From NCBI GenBank assembly GCA_945881915.1, contig CAMCVW010000023.1, positions 1 to 53,173 of the forward strand: a DNA stretch of 53,173 nucleotides, written 5' to 3'. A program made the translations under genes and the position numbers. This document shows, one piece after another, positions 43,960-52,205 of the stretch (positions are counted from its first letter, which is position 1; each line of letters opens with the position of its first letter). The notes beneath the pieces were generated by a model. It was not told the origin of the DNA and made no database searches. It worked only from the letters and a program-made list of their open reading frames with translations. The DNA is from Thermoflexus hugenholtzii JAD2. Its GTDB lineage: Bacteria > Chloroflexota > Chloroflexia > Chloroflexales > Roseiflexaceae.

Positions 43960-44595
43960 ATGTCTGAGCATACCGAGTCTGCGATTTTGCGCGATGTCGC
44001 CCAATACTACACCGAGACACTCCGGCAACATGGTGAGACACCTCGCGGTGTGGATTGGAACGGCGAGGATAGTCAGTTGTTACGCTTTGCACAGCTGACA
44101 AAGGTGATTACTCCTGCACTTGAAATATCAGTCAATGATGTGGGCTGTGGGTATGGTGCACTGTACGACGTCCTCAAGCCTGCGCATCCCGGTATTCGAT
44201 ATATCGGCTGTGATGTGTCGGCTGCGATGATTGAATCGGCACGCGCACGATATGCGCATGAGCCAAATGTCTCATTTGTGGTGACCAGCGAACCAGACGT
44301 TGCGGATTACGGGATTGCCAGTGGCATCCTCAACGTACGCATGAACTATACGGATGACGCTTGGCATGAGTACTTCCGCTCGACACTGGCGTTACTTGAT
44401 CGTACGTCAACCAAAGGATTCGCGTTCAATTGTCTGACATCGTACTCGGATCGCGAAAAGCAGCGTGATTACTTGTATTATGCGAACCCGGGAGAGTGGT
44501 TCGAATACTGCAAACGCAATTTTTCGCGTAATGTAGCGATTCTGCATGATTATGGTCTATACGAATTCACCATTCTTGTGAGGAAGAATGTATGA
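43960..44595 (+). CDS. Class I SAM-dependent methyltransferase
   Basis: The 211-residue protein has motif I in VNDVGCGYGALYDVL, an acidic residue ending the second strand (YIGCDVSAAMIESA) and an overall Rossmann order. The C-terminal half, with SYSDREKQRDYLYYANPGEW, resembles methyltransferases found in polysaccharide and nonribosomal clusters. GAGGGGG precedes the ATG. It is coupled to the acyltransferase gene by ATGA, so it probably methylates a sugar of the surface glycan; the target is not defined. Confidence 0.88.
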   Translation: MSEHTESAILRDVAQYYTETLRQHGETPRGVDWNGEDSQLLRFAQLTKVITPALEISVNDVGCGYGALYDVLKPAHPGIRYIGCDVSAAMIESARARYAHEPNVSFVVTSEPDVADYGIASGILNVRMNYTDDAWHEYFRSTLALLDRTSTKGFAFNCLTSYSDREKQRDYLYYANPGEWFEYCKRNFSRNVAILHDYGLYEFTILVRKNV

Positions 44596-45257
44596 GCAAA
44601 AAGCTTGTTATTTTTGGTAGCGCAGATATCGCTGAGTTAGCATATTTTTATTTTCGCACCGATAGTGCGTATGAGGTCGTGGCGTTCACTGTCGATGCAG
44701 CATTTCTCACAGAGAGCGTGTTTTGTGGACTGCCAGTGGTTTCGTTTGAAGAAGTGGCAGCTCTATACCCTCCCGAATCGTATGACATGTTTGTTGCATT
44801 GAGCTATTCGAAGCTCAACGCAATACGCAAAGAAAAATACCTTGCCGCAAAGGCGTTGGGGTATACGCTGACAAGCTACATAAGCTCGCATGCGACAGTG
44901 TTGAACGAGGGGAGGATCGGCGAAAACTGTTTCATCCTCGAAGACAACACAATCCAGCCATTTGTGATCATTGGGAACAATGTGACATTGTGGTCAGGGA
45001 ATCATATTGGGCATCATTCGACCATTCACGATCATACGTTTATTGCTTCTCACGTCGTGGTGTCTGGTGGGGTTCATATCGGCGAGCAGTGTTTCTTTGG
45101 GGTCAATGTTACCCTGCGAGACCATATTACAATCGGTGATATGTGCGTTGTCGGTGCAGGCACCATGCTCCTCGCAGATGCAGAGCGTGAGGGAGTCTAC
45201 ATCGGGACTGCGACCGAACGTTCTACGTTACCAAGTACAAGGTTACGACGCATATGA
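44592..45257 (+). CDS. NeuD/PglD-like sugar O- or N-acyltransferase
   Basis: The 221-residue protein has an N-terminal nucleotide-like fold (LVIFGSADIAELAYFYF) and a C-terminal left-handed beta helix of hexapeptide repeats (GENCFILEDNTIQPFVIIGN, then IGEQCFFGVNVTLRDHITIG). This is the layout of NeuD and PglD, which acetylate sialic acids or bacillosamine precursors using acetyl-CoA. A histidine-rich turn (GNHIGHHSTIHDH) holds the probable catalytic histidine. ATGA overlaps on both sides tie it to the methyltransferase and the propeller gene. Confidence 0.9.
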   Translation: MSKKLVIFGSADIAELAYFYFRTDSAYEVVAFTVDAAFLTESVFCGLPVVSFEEVAALYPPESYDMFVALSYSKLNAIRKEKYLAAKALGYTLTSYISSHATVLNEGRIGENCFILEDNTIQPFVIIGNNVTLWSGNHIGHHSTIHDHTFIASHVVVSGGVHIGEQCFFGVNVTLRDHITIGDMCVVGAGTMLLADAEREGVYIGTATERSTLPSTRLRRI

Positions 45258-46180
45258 GCACATACTGGCGCAAACTCGGTCTGTTGTACACGCTCCCGCC
45301 CGGGGGCCTGCACCCATTGCTGCAGAGCCATGTGGCCAATCCACTGCCGGTACATCTGCATGGAGATGTGTATCGGATTTTTTATAGTGCGCGTGACCGA
45401 AATAAGCGGTCATCGGTAGGCGCTGTTGATATTGATATCGTGGCTCGACAGGTCGTGCGCACACATACAGAGCCAGTGTTCAGCTTCGGTCCCGCAGGCT
45501 CCTTTTATGCCGATGGAGTGAGTATCGGTAACTGTTACGAGGCGGATGGTGTTGCGTATATGTTGTTTATGGGGTGGCAAAGTCCACCAGATGGGCACTG
45601 GCGTGGTGATGTGGGACGGCTACGCGTTGGCCCGGACTTGGACTTGAGTCTGGATTCAGCTGAGCCATTCCTCAGATCTGATTCTATTGATCCGATCAGC
45701 GTATCGTATCCGTGGGTAGAACGATATGCGGCCGACCAGTATCGCATGTGGTATGGGGCTACACCAACTTGGGATGCGGGGAACGGCGAGATGATTCATT
45801 GCTTCCATGGTGCGACATCTGTGAATGGGCATGTGTGGCAAAAAACGGGCTTGGCTATTCCGTACGAACTGAACAAAGCCCAAGTGTTTTCGCGGCCAAC
45901 TCTGCTACGGTCTGAGTCAGGATTACATGAGATGTGGTTCTCGTATCGGAGTGGCACCGGCGAGTCGTATCGCATCGGTTATGCACACAGTGCTGACGGT
46001 ATTGAGTGGATCTTAGACATAGCAAACGCAGGCATTTCTGTTTCTGTCGAGGGGTGGGATTCGGAGATGATCGAATACCCATTCGTGTTTCGGCATAATG
46101 ATGAAGTGTATATGCTGTATAACGGCAATGGGAATGGGAAGAGCGGGTTTGGGATCGCAGTGCGAGAGGATCTTTTGTGA
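45254..46180 (+). CDS. Five-bladed beta-propeller protein, GH43/GH130-like
   Basis: The 308-residue protein shows repeated propeller blades with aromatic-rich strands (YRIFYSARDRNKRSSVGAVD, YRMWYGATPT, MWFSYRSGTGESYRIGYAHS, VYMLYNGNGNGKSGFG). These are typical of GH43, GH32 and GH130-type folds and of many uncharacterised proteins in polysaccharide clusters. No signal peptide is present, so it acts in the cytoplasm. Catalytic acids cannot be fixed by eye. It is coupled to the acyltransferase gene by ATGA and ends the glycan unit. Confidence 0.82.
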   Translation: MSTYWRKLGLLYTLPPGGLHPLLQSHVANPLPVHLHGDVYRIFYSARDRNKRSSVGAVDIDIVARQVVRTHTEPVFSFGPAGSFYADGVSIGNCYEADGVAYMLFMGWQSPPDGHWRGDVGRLRVGPDLDLSLDSAEPFLRSDSIDPISVSYPWVERYAADQYRMWYGATPTWDAGNGEMIHCFHGATSVNGHVWQKTGLAIPYELNKAQVFSRPTLLRSESGLHEMWFSYRSGTGESYRIGYAHSADGIEWILDIANAGISVSVEGWDSEMIEYPFVFRHNDEVYMLYNGNGNGKSGFGIAVREDLL

Positions 46181-46189
46181 GTTATCTGA

Positions 46190-47890
46190 CCTGAATTGCG
46201 ATTTGCACTGCTTCTTTCAAGACACAATACCCAACGTGATTGACGTACACCCCGCGCTGATGTCTGGTCAGTGGGGGTGTTGGCATTTATCAAGCATGCG
46301 TTGCTGATGACGGCATACCCCAAAACAATTGTGTATTTCGGGTATGTGCTCGGTGGATATACCATTATTGCAAGCATCGAATCATACCGCAGTGATCGCC
46401 GCCGTACGGTGCGTACCCTTGGGCTAGTCGCGGTGGTGATCGTTGTGATGTGCTGAGCGCAATGCCAATCTTTCTCGATATCGCGGTGCTCTCACAAGAA
46501 TCACAACGGCTGAAGGCAGATTTTTCATTTTCAAAATGGGGTGTCGCGTTTGGGCTCAGTCCAATCCTCAAAACCATTATTCGCCTGGCAAATCCTGAGT
46601 TCTATGTGGTTTCGCAGAACCGTGTATACCCATTCGTACATCCGAACTCTCACTGACTTCGGTGCTGAGTGTTTCTGCGTACATCAGCATGTTGACCCAT
46701 TGGAAGAAAACGCGGTTTCGGGTCGGAACAATTACGCTCCTGTTCATCATGGGATTTACTCTAGTGGTGTATTGCACCGCAGTGGAGTACCTTGGATTTA
46801 GGAAATCACGACACACGTCATTTGATATGCTCAAAATCCCGTATCAGGTGTGTATGTTGTGCGGCATTGAAGCGCTGCGTTTTCGCAGATCATGGGACGA
46901 CGTGCGTTGGGCGGTGATTGGTGTAGTGAGCATTGTGTTGATGCAGATAACCGTCCCGTGTACATCGGTGTGCGGGGTGCATACACACTCGATTGGACTA
47001 TGATTGTTTTGGGTCTGATCATGGTCACAGTCATCGCCATCAGTGTGTTCGCTCATCGCCCACATTTCTGATGACGGTCATCTTTCTGACGGTGTGATTG
47101 TACGATTACCCATTGTTGTTGCGTTATCCCATTGAGGCGACGCAAACATGCACCGCGTTGGTTCGCACGCTACAGGATATACTTGCGGATGTCAGTATGA
47201 TGGCGTGGTGCCCAAGGATTTCTATACAATCCCAACAAAATACACAGCCCTGCTCGATTTACCCTCGATTCACTCGACAAGTAGTCTGTCGCCTTTTCGT
47301 TGTGGGAATGCAATTCGTGGGTGAAAGGGTAAAACTGCATCATTCGGACGTGACAATTTCTCGATTAATCCAGACTACCAAAGCACGGTATTTTGGATGA
47401 GCAACATTGTAAGTTAGTGAGTATCAAGCAGATCGACCGTACAGATATCCAGCGGGTGTACACGGTAGCATATGGCGGAAAATCCCGTTACGATGTATAT
47501 CGCAATACCATGCGGATGGGCAAGGTCATCCAAGTCGACACGAACGAAATTCTGGTTGCGGGGGAAATGCAGATTGGCAATCCTCGATTGCGAAACCCTG
47601 TCATTCCCCGACCAAAGGCGACGTGTCGGATGCATGGAGTATGGCAATGCACTCGCTGGACCGAGTATCCTCAAGGTGAGTCAAAAATTTCATCCGTTTT
47701 GGGAAGCCCGTGTCGAAATAAATGGCACCTGGCAAAAAGCCGAAACAACGCAGGTCAATGGAGTCTTTTTGGGCGTCCATGTTCCTGCGGCAGCGACACG
47801 CGTGCAACTGCAGTTCCATCCATATCTGCGTTGGCTCGAACTGGTCGTGGGTTGTGGGGTGTCTTTTGGGTGGTGTACTTGGTTGCACAG
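46190..47890 (+). pseudogene. Decayed membrane glycosyltransferase, YfhO-like
   Basis: Short hydrophobic frames follow one another with stops and shifts: AYPKTIVYFGYVLGGYTIIA, VGTITLLFIMGFTLVVYCTA, MIVLGLIMVTVIAISVFAHR and others, consistent with lost membrane helices. Near the end the frame at 47680-47850 reads FHPFWEARVEINGTWQKAET followed by GVHVPAAATRVQLQFHPYLRW. This matches the outer C-terminal domain of YfhO-type membrane glycosyltransferases, where the pattern is a P-x-W-x-A...G stretch and then V-P-A-G. No continuous frame remains over 1.7 kb. It lies directly after the glycan unit and was probably part of it. The family call is moderate. Confidence 0.65.
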
Positions 47891-48055
47891 GTAGGTTCGT
47901 TGGTCCATGGCCATCGAGTGCAATCGATGGATCGGGTTGGCGAGAGTGATTCGTACATGATTGCACGTGCAACGCTGTGATTGTGGGATGAGCAGCGGTA
48001 ATTGCCTGTACGCATTGGGTATAATCAATACAACCGTCGCGTGAGGAGACTCGTC
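47891..48055 (+). promoter_or_regulatory. Intergenic region with -10 box before phosphomannomutase
   Basis: TATAAT at 48020-48025 is preceded by TTGGG and has no good -35, so it may be an extended -10 promoter. GAGGAG at 48043-48048 is the ribosome site for the ATG at 48056. The first 120 bases hold only the last traces of the pseudogene. Confidence 0.6.
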
Positions 48056-49405
48056 ATGCAGATTAATCCTGGTATCTTCAAAGCCTATGACATTCGAGGT
48101 ATCTATCCCTCCGAGCTCGACGAAGCCGGTGCATACGCCATTGGTCGCGCGTTCGCAACCTATGTCAAAGCGACCGACGTTGTTGTCGGCCACGATATGC
48201 GTCTATCCGGACCATCCCTGTTTGCCGAAGTCACCCGTGGTCTCATTGACCAGGGTGCCAATGTGGTCGAAATAGGCCTCGTCAGCACCGACCAGTTCTA
48301 CTTCGCCTGTGCGCAACTCGGTTTGCCCGGCATGATGGTGACTGCCTCGCACAATCCCAAAGAGTACAACGGTTTCAAAATGGTGCGTAAAATGCCGTAC
48401 CTGTTGTCGGGCAACGAAGGTATCAGCGAGCTACGTACCATCGTACAAAACGATGCATATGCACCGGTGGACCAGAAGGGGTCACGGCGGAGCATCGATT
48501 TGTCGGAGCAGTTCATCGACCATATGCTGTCGCTCATCGACATCGACGTGATTCGGGCTGCGGGTCCGATGACGTTTGTCGCCGATACCGGCAATGGTAC
48601 CGTCGGGCCAATTTTGGAGCGTGTCTACAAAAAACTCCCGGTCAACTTTGTCGGCATGTACCTTACGCCGGATGGGAATTTGCCCAACCACGGGTTGGAC
48701 CCACTGCAACCGGAGAATCGTGCAGAGCTCGAAAAACGTGTTGTCAGCGAAAAAGCCATGGCTGGATTTGCGTTCGACGGCGATGGGGATCGGTTTTTTG
48801 CTGTCGATGATCGCGGACACTTCGTGTCAGGTGACTTTTTTACGGCGTTGATGGCACAGTATTTGCTCAAACGTTCTCCCGGTGCCAACATCGTGTACGA
48901 TGTGCGCGCGTCATGGGCGGTCTCGCAAATGGTTGCGGCAGCCGGCGGCACCGCGCTCGAAGAACGCGTTGGCCATGCATTCATCAAACGCCGTATGGCG
49001 GACGATGACGTCTTGTTTGGCGGTGAGGTGACCGGTCATTACTACTTCAAAGACTTTTTCTTTGCCGATTCGGGATTGTTGCCATCATTGCTCACGGTCG
49101 AAATGCTCGCACGCGAGCGCACGACGTTGTCGGCACTCATCAAGCCGATTGAGGCGAAATACTTCATCTCGGGTGAAATCAATTCGAAGGTTGTTGATTC
49201 TGCCGAAGTATTGGCCGCACTCCGTGCGCGCTACCATGATGCCAAAATCGAAACACGAGATGGGCTGTCAATCATCTACAGTGATTGGCACTTCAATGTG
49301 CGCACATCCAACACCGAGCCGCTCATACGCCTCAATCTCGAGGCCATGGACGAGGCAACAATGATTGCCCGCCGCGACGAGGTGATGGGGATTATCCGTG
49401 GCTAA
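48056..49405 (+). CDS. Phosphomannomutase/phosphoglucomutase
   Basis: The 449-residue protein belongs to the alpha-D-phosphohexomutase superfamily. S98 in VTASHNPKEYNGFK is the phosphoserine, FDGDGDR binds the metal, GEVTGHYYF is the sugar-binding loop, and VRTSNTEPLIRL binds the phosphate. It interconverts hexose 6- and 1-phosphates and so feeds GDP- or UDP-sugars to the glycan genes. The start at 48056 has a strong GAGGAG site; the frame is open 54 bases further upstream across the promoter. A terminator follows. ManB or AlgC-like activity is likely. Confidence 0.93.
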   Translation: MQINPGIFKAYDIRGIYPSELDEAGAYAIGRAFATYVKATDVVVGHDMRLSGPSLFAEVTRGLIDQGANVVEIGLVSTDQFYFACAQLGLPGMMVTASHNPKEYNGFKMVRKMPYLLSGNEGISELRTIVQNDAYAPVDQKGSRRSIDLSEQFIDHMLSLIDIDVIRAAGPMTFVADTGNGTVGPILERVYKKLPVNFVGMYLTPDGNLPNHGLDPLQPENRAELEKRVVSEKAMAGFAFDGDGDRFFAVDDRGHFVSGDFFTALMAQYLLKRSPGANIVYDVRASWAVSQMVAAAGGTALEERVGHAFIKRRMADDDVLFGGEVTGHYYFKDFFFADSGLLPSLLTVEMLARERTTLSALIKPIEAKYFISGEINSKVVDSAEVLAALRARYHDAKIETRDGLSIIYSDWHFNVRTSNTEPLIRLNLEAMDEATMIARRDEVMGIIRG

Positions 49406-49426
49406 TCTGTGGGGCACGACACATGC

Positions 49427-49454
49427 ACCGGGGCAGCACTGCTGCTCCGGTTTT
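49427..49454 (+). terminator. Intrinsic terminator after phosphomannomutase
   Basis: ACCGG and CCGGT (49427-49431 and 49447-49451) pair around a GCAGC/GCTGC helix, followed by TTTT. It lies 21 bases after the stop and just before murJ, whose start codon is at 49463. Confidence 0.78.
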
Positions 49455-49462
49455 GGTGTGTC

Positions 49463-50815
49463 ATGACGGGATTCTTGACTCGTTTTGCCAGCCGGCGCTA
49501 CGGGGTGCGTGATGCAGCTGTGCTGATGGCACTTGCATTTGCTGCATCGGCAATGCTGGGAATTGTTCGTCAAATATTGATTGGGGCGACTTTCGGCGAT
49601 GGGAGCGCTGCTGCTGCGTATTATGCAGCTGCGCGTCTGCCCGAAACACTGATTACCTTGGTGGCAGGCGGGGCCTTGACGGCTGCGCTGGTACCCGTAC
49701 TGGTAGCCGAATCGGCGCAGATGCAACAGCGGATTGTCAATGCGCTCGCTTCGGTCGTTGCGGTGGCGGTTGTCGTGGCTTCACTCATCGGGGTGCTCGG
49801 CGCTGGCTTGCTGGTGCGTGTGTTTATCTTGCCAGGAAGTCCGCTCGCGACCCAAGAACTGACCACCGGGTTAACCCGGCTATTGTTCGTCCAACCACTG
49901 TTGTTGGCTTTGGCTAGCTTGGTATCGGCGACGTTATCGGCCCACACCCGATTTGGCATGATCGCTGTTGCCTATGTATCGCACAACCTGACCATCATTT
50001 TGGGGATATTCGCTGCACGTGCATTCCCTGCACTCTCGGTATATGGTCCAGCGCTGGGGTTGATTGCTGCCGCTGCGATCAAATTGTGTTTCGTTTGGTG
50101 GGGATTCCGTCTCAATGGGATGCATTTGCGTTGGCATTGGGAACCTACCCTGCCGCAGTTGCATACGATATTGCTGCTGGCGTTACCCACCGCGTTGTCG
50201 GTCACCGTCAACTATGCCGGTACCATCGTCGATACGTCATTTGCCTCGCGCATCGGCGTCACCGCTGTGGCAGCACTGTATAGCGGCTGGCTGCTGGCCG
50301 ATATGCCAGCACGCCTGATTGGGTCAGCGATTGGGCAGGCAGTGTTCCCGCATCTTGCACAGGCGGCTGCACGTCGCGACATACAGCACCTCCGCAGGTT
50401 ATTCTTCCGGACTACCGGAATTGCTGTGTTACTATGTGTTCCATTGGTTGCATTGCTCTGGATTGCCGGTCGCTGGGGGATTGCACTCATCTTGGAACGG
50501 GGGGCATTTGATGCCCAAGCAGGGGATCGCACCAATGCGGTCTTGCAGTGGTACGCCATCGGATTACCGGCGTATGTGACTACCGAGCTGCTGTCGCGGT
50601 TGCTCAATGCGACAAAAGACACACGCACGCCGTTGTATACCAATCTCGGCCAGTTACTGACCAAGGCTGGAGTGTTACTGGCCGTTGGCACGTCCGCTGG
50701 GATGCTTGCCGTTCCTGTGGCGCATAGTCTGTCGTGTTTCGCCGAGACATGTGTGCTCGCGGTGGTTGTCTGGCGCCGACTCCGCCGCCTAGAACACGAT
50801 GTCACGCGTGATTGA
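49463..50815 (+). CDS. murJ: MurJ-like lipid II flippase
   Basis: The 450-residue protein has about twelve to fourteen helices and the MurJ/MviN signatures: LGIVRQILIGATFGDGSAAA, YYAAARLPETLITLVAGGAL, and GRWGIALILERGAFDAQAGD. MurJ flips lipid II across the membrane for peptidoglycan synthesis. It is about 60 residues shorter than E. coli MurJ but still covers the fold. The ATG at 49463 lies right behind the terminator and has only a poor ribosome site (GGTGTG), so a different start is possible. Placement after glycan genes suggests that it might flip another lipid-linked sugar. Confidence 0.9.
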   Translation: MTGFLTRFASRRYGVRDAAVLMALAFAASAMLGIVRQILIGATFGDGSAAAAYYAAARLPETLITLVAGGALTAALVPVLVAESAQMQQRIVNALASVVAVAVVVASLIGVLGAGLLVRVFILPGSPLATQELTTGLTRLLFVQPLLLALASLVSATLSAHTRFGMIAVAYVSHNLTIILGIFAARAFPALSVYGPALGLIAAAAIKLCFVWWGFRLNGMHLRWHWEPTLPQLHTILLLALPTALSVTVNYAGTIVDTSFASRIGVTAVAALYSGWLLADMPARLIGSAIGQAVFPHLAQAAARRDIQHLRRLFFRTTGIAVLLCVPLVALLWIAGRWGIALILERGAFDAQAGDRTNAVLQWYAIGLPAYVTTELLSRLLNATKDTRTPLYTNLGQLLTKAGVLLAVGTSAGMLAVPVAHSLSCFAETCVLAVVVWRRLRRLEHDVTRD

Positions 50816-50864
50816 ACACGGTTGTTTGCGCACTCGCGTGCGTCCATAGCGAAAGGTACGCACA

Positions 50865-52073
50865 GTGAAGCAGCGCAGTACAAGAACAATTGTCTTTTGT
50901 GTGGTTGGTGTCATCATCGCGGCTGTGATGGGATTCTGGTACTTCTACGGTCGACCACTGACACAAGCAGAAGCGTTGGCGGAGATCCATGCTACCTTTG
51001 CGAAAAGCCAGGCACAAAACACGCCGTCTACTGGCATCCAACTACGCGTCGTCTCAGCCAGGTTCGGAATAGATGATGCCTATGCAGTGGGGACATTGCA
51101 TGCAGATAGGGAACAGCCCCTCGCACCAAACCAGCCGTTCCACGTCGCCAGTATCGGCAAACTGTTCACTTCGGTGACCGTGATGCAACTTGCCGAAGAA
51201 GGGAAGCTGGCAATCGCAGATCCCATCTCGCAGTATGTTCCTGCCGAGGTACTTGCGGGGTTGTTTGTGGTGGATGGGGTAGACCATGCATCTGCAGTGA
51301 CTGTTGCGCAGTTGATGGACCATACATCGGGTGTTGCGGACTATTTTTCTGATCCCGTTGACAGCGGATTGACTGTTGCACAAGACCTTGTGGCAAACCA
51401 CCAAACCCTATGGACTCCAGCGCTGCTCCTCGATGTCACGCGGACACGTCAGCATGCAGTTGGCCTGCCGGGCAAACAATATCATTATTCTGATACGGGA
51501 TACATTCTGCTCGGGCTGCTCATCGAGTCCGTTGAACAAAAGCAGTTCCACGATGTGTTAGCACATCGTTTTTTTGTGCCGCTGGGCATGGTTGATACGT
51601 ACATGCCGTTCCGCTCCATTCCTACCAATCCCCAGCCGATGCCCATGGCGGATGCCTGGTTGGATGGAGTGAATATTCGCGCTGCGCAGAGCATAACCGC
51701 CGATTGGGCCGGTGGTGGTGTGGTCAGTACTCCCGATGATTTGCTTCGTTTTGCGCAGGCACTCCACACATACAAACTAGTCAATAAAGAATCATATCTC
51801 CGCATGATTACGATGCGAAATCAGTTCCAGACGGGATTGTACTACGGCGTCGGGATGATGGCGGTACGTTTTGGTGAGTTCTCTTGGACGCTCGATTTCT
51901 TGCCAGAGTCGCTCGGTCATCTAGGAATTTTGGCGACACATCTGTGGTACGAGCCGCTGACTGACACGTATATCATCATGAACTATGGGTCGAATGCCCA
52001 GCTCGAGACGAGCTTTCGTGATTTGATTACGCTCGAAACGACGCTCCGGCGCATCAGTCTGCCTCAACCCTGA
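50865..52073 (+). CDS. Membrane-anchored serine hydrolase (class C beta-lactamase/DD-peptidase fold)
   Basis: The 402-residue protein has one N-terminal helix (9-27) and a penicillin-binding-type domain outside the membrane. S96-x-x-K99 (ASIGK) is the nucleophile motif, Y-S-D (HYSDTGY) the second motif, and GHLG near the C-terminus the H-x-G third motif. Members of this group are esterases, D-amino-acid peptidases or lactamases; substrate is not predictable. It begins with GTG at 50865, eight bases after GAAAGG. No ATG fits better. It stands alone after murJ. Confidence 0.9.
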   Translation: MKQRSTRTIVFCVVGVIIAAVMGFWYFYGRPLTQAEALAEIHATFAKSQAQNTPSTGIQLRVVSARFGIDDAYAVGTLHADREQPLAPNQPFHVASIGKLFTSVTVMQLAEEGKLAIADPISQYVPAEVLAGLFVVDGVDHASAVTVAQLMDHTSGVADYFSDPVDSGLTVAQDLVANHQTLWTPALLLDVTRTRQHAVGLPGKQYHYSDTGYILLGLLIESVEQKQFHDVLAHRFFVPLGMVDTYMPFRSIPTNPQPMPMADAWLDGVNIRAAQSITADWAGGGVVSTPDDLLRFAQALHTYKLVNKESYLRMITMRNQFQTGLYYGVGMMAVRFGEFSWTLDFLPESLGHLGILATHLWYEPLTDTYIIMNYGSNAQLETSFRDLITLETTLRRISLPQP

Positions 52074-52098
52074 CGTATTGAGCGGTCAGTGTTACAAT
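52070..52098 (+). promoter_or_regulatory. Promoter of the RNA methyltransferase gene
   Basis: CTGACG (52070-52075, four of six to the -35 consensus, overlapping the upstream stop codon) and TACAAT (52093-52098, five of six) are 17 bases apart. Transcription near 52105 would give a leader of about 100 bases. Confidence 0.6.
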
Positions 52099-52104
52099 AG
52101 AATG

Positions 52105-52205
52105 TCTGAGTCGGAATGAAGGCCGCAGGAACACGGCCGCTGAAGGCAACGAACACACAGAACATCGACGCCGGGACACTACGTGCCGGGTCTGAAGGGG
52201 AATAC
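52105..52205 (+). promoter_or_regulatory. Structured 5' leader of the RNA methyltransferase gene
   Basis: Two hairpins can form: GGCCG/CGGCC (52121-52138) and CCGG-GA-CAC/GTG-CCGG (52171-52189, two bulged bases). CTGAAGG appears at 52140-52146 and again at 52192-52198, where it holds the ribosome site AAGGGG. The leader could control translation by exposing or hiding that site. It matches no riboswitch class that I know. Confidence 0.4.

Noticed and set aside
52105-52205. A known riboswitch in the methyltransferase leader
   Set aside because: Core motifs of the SAM, SAH, glycine, c-di-GMP, cobalamin and yybP-ykoY classes were looked for and not found.
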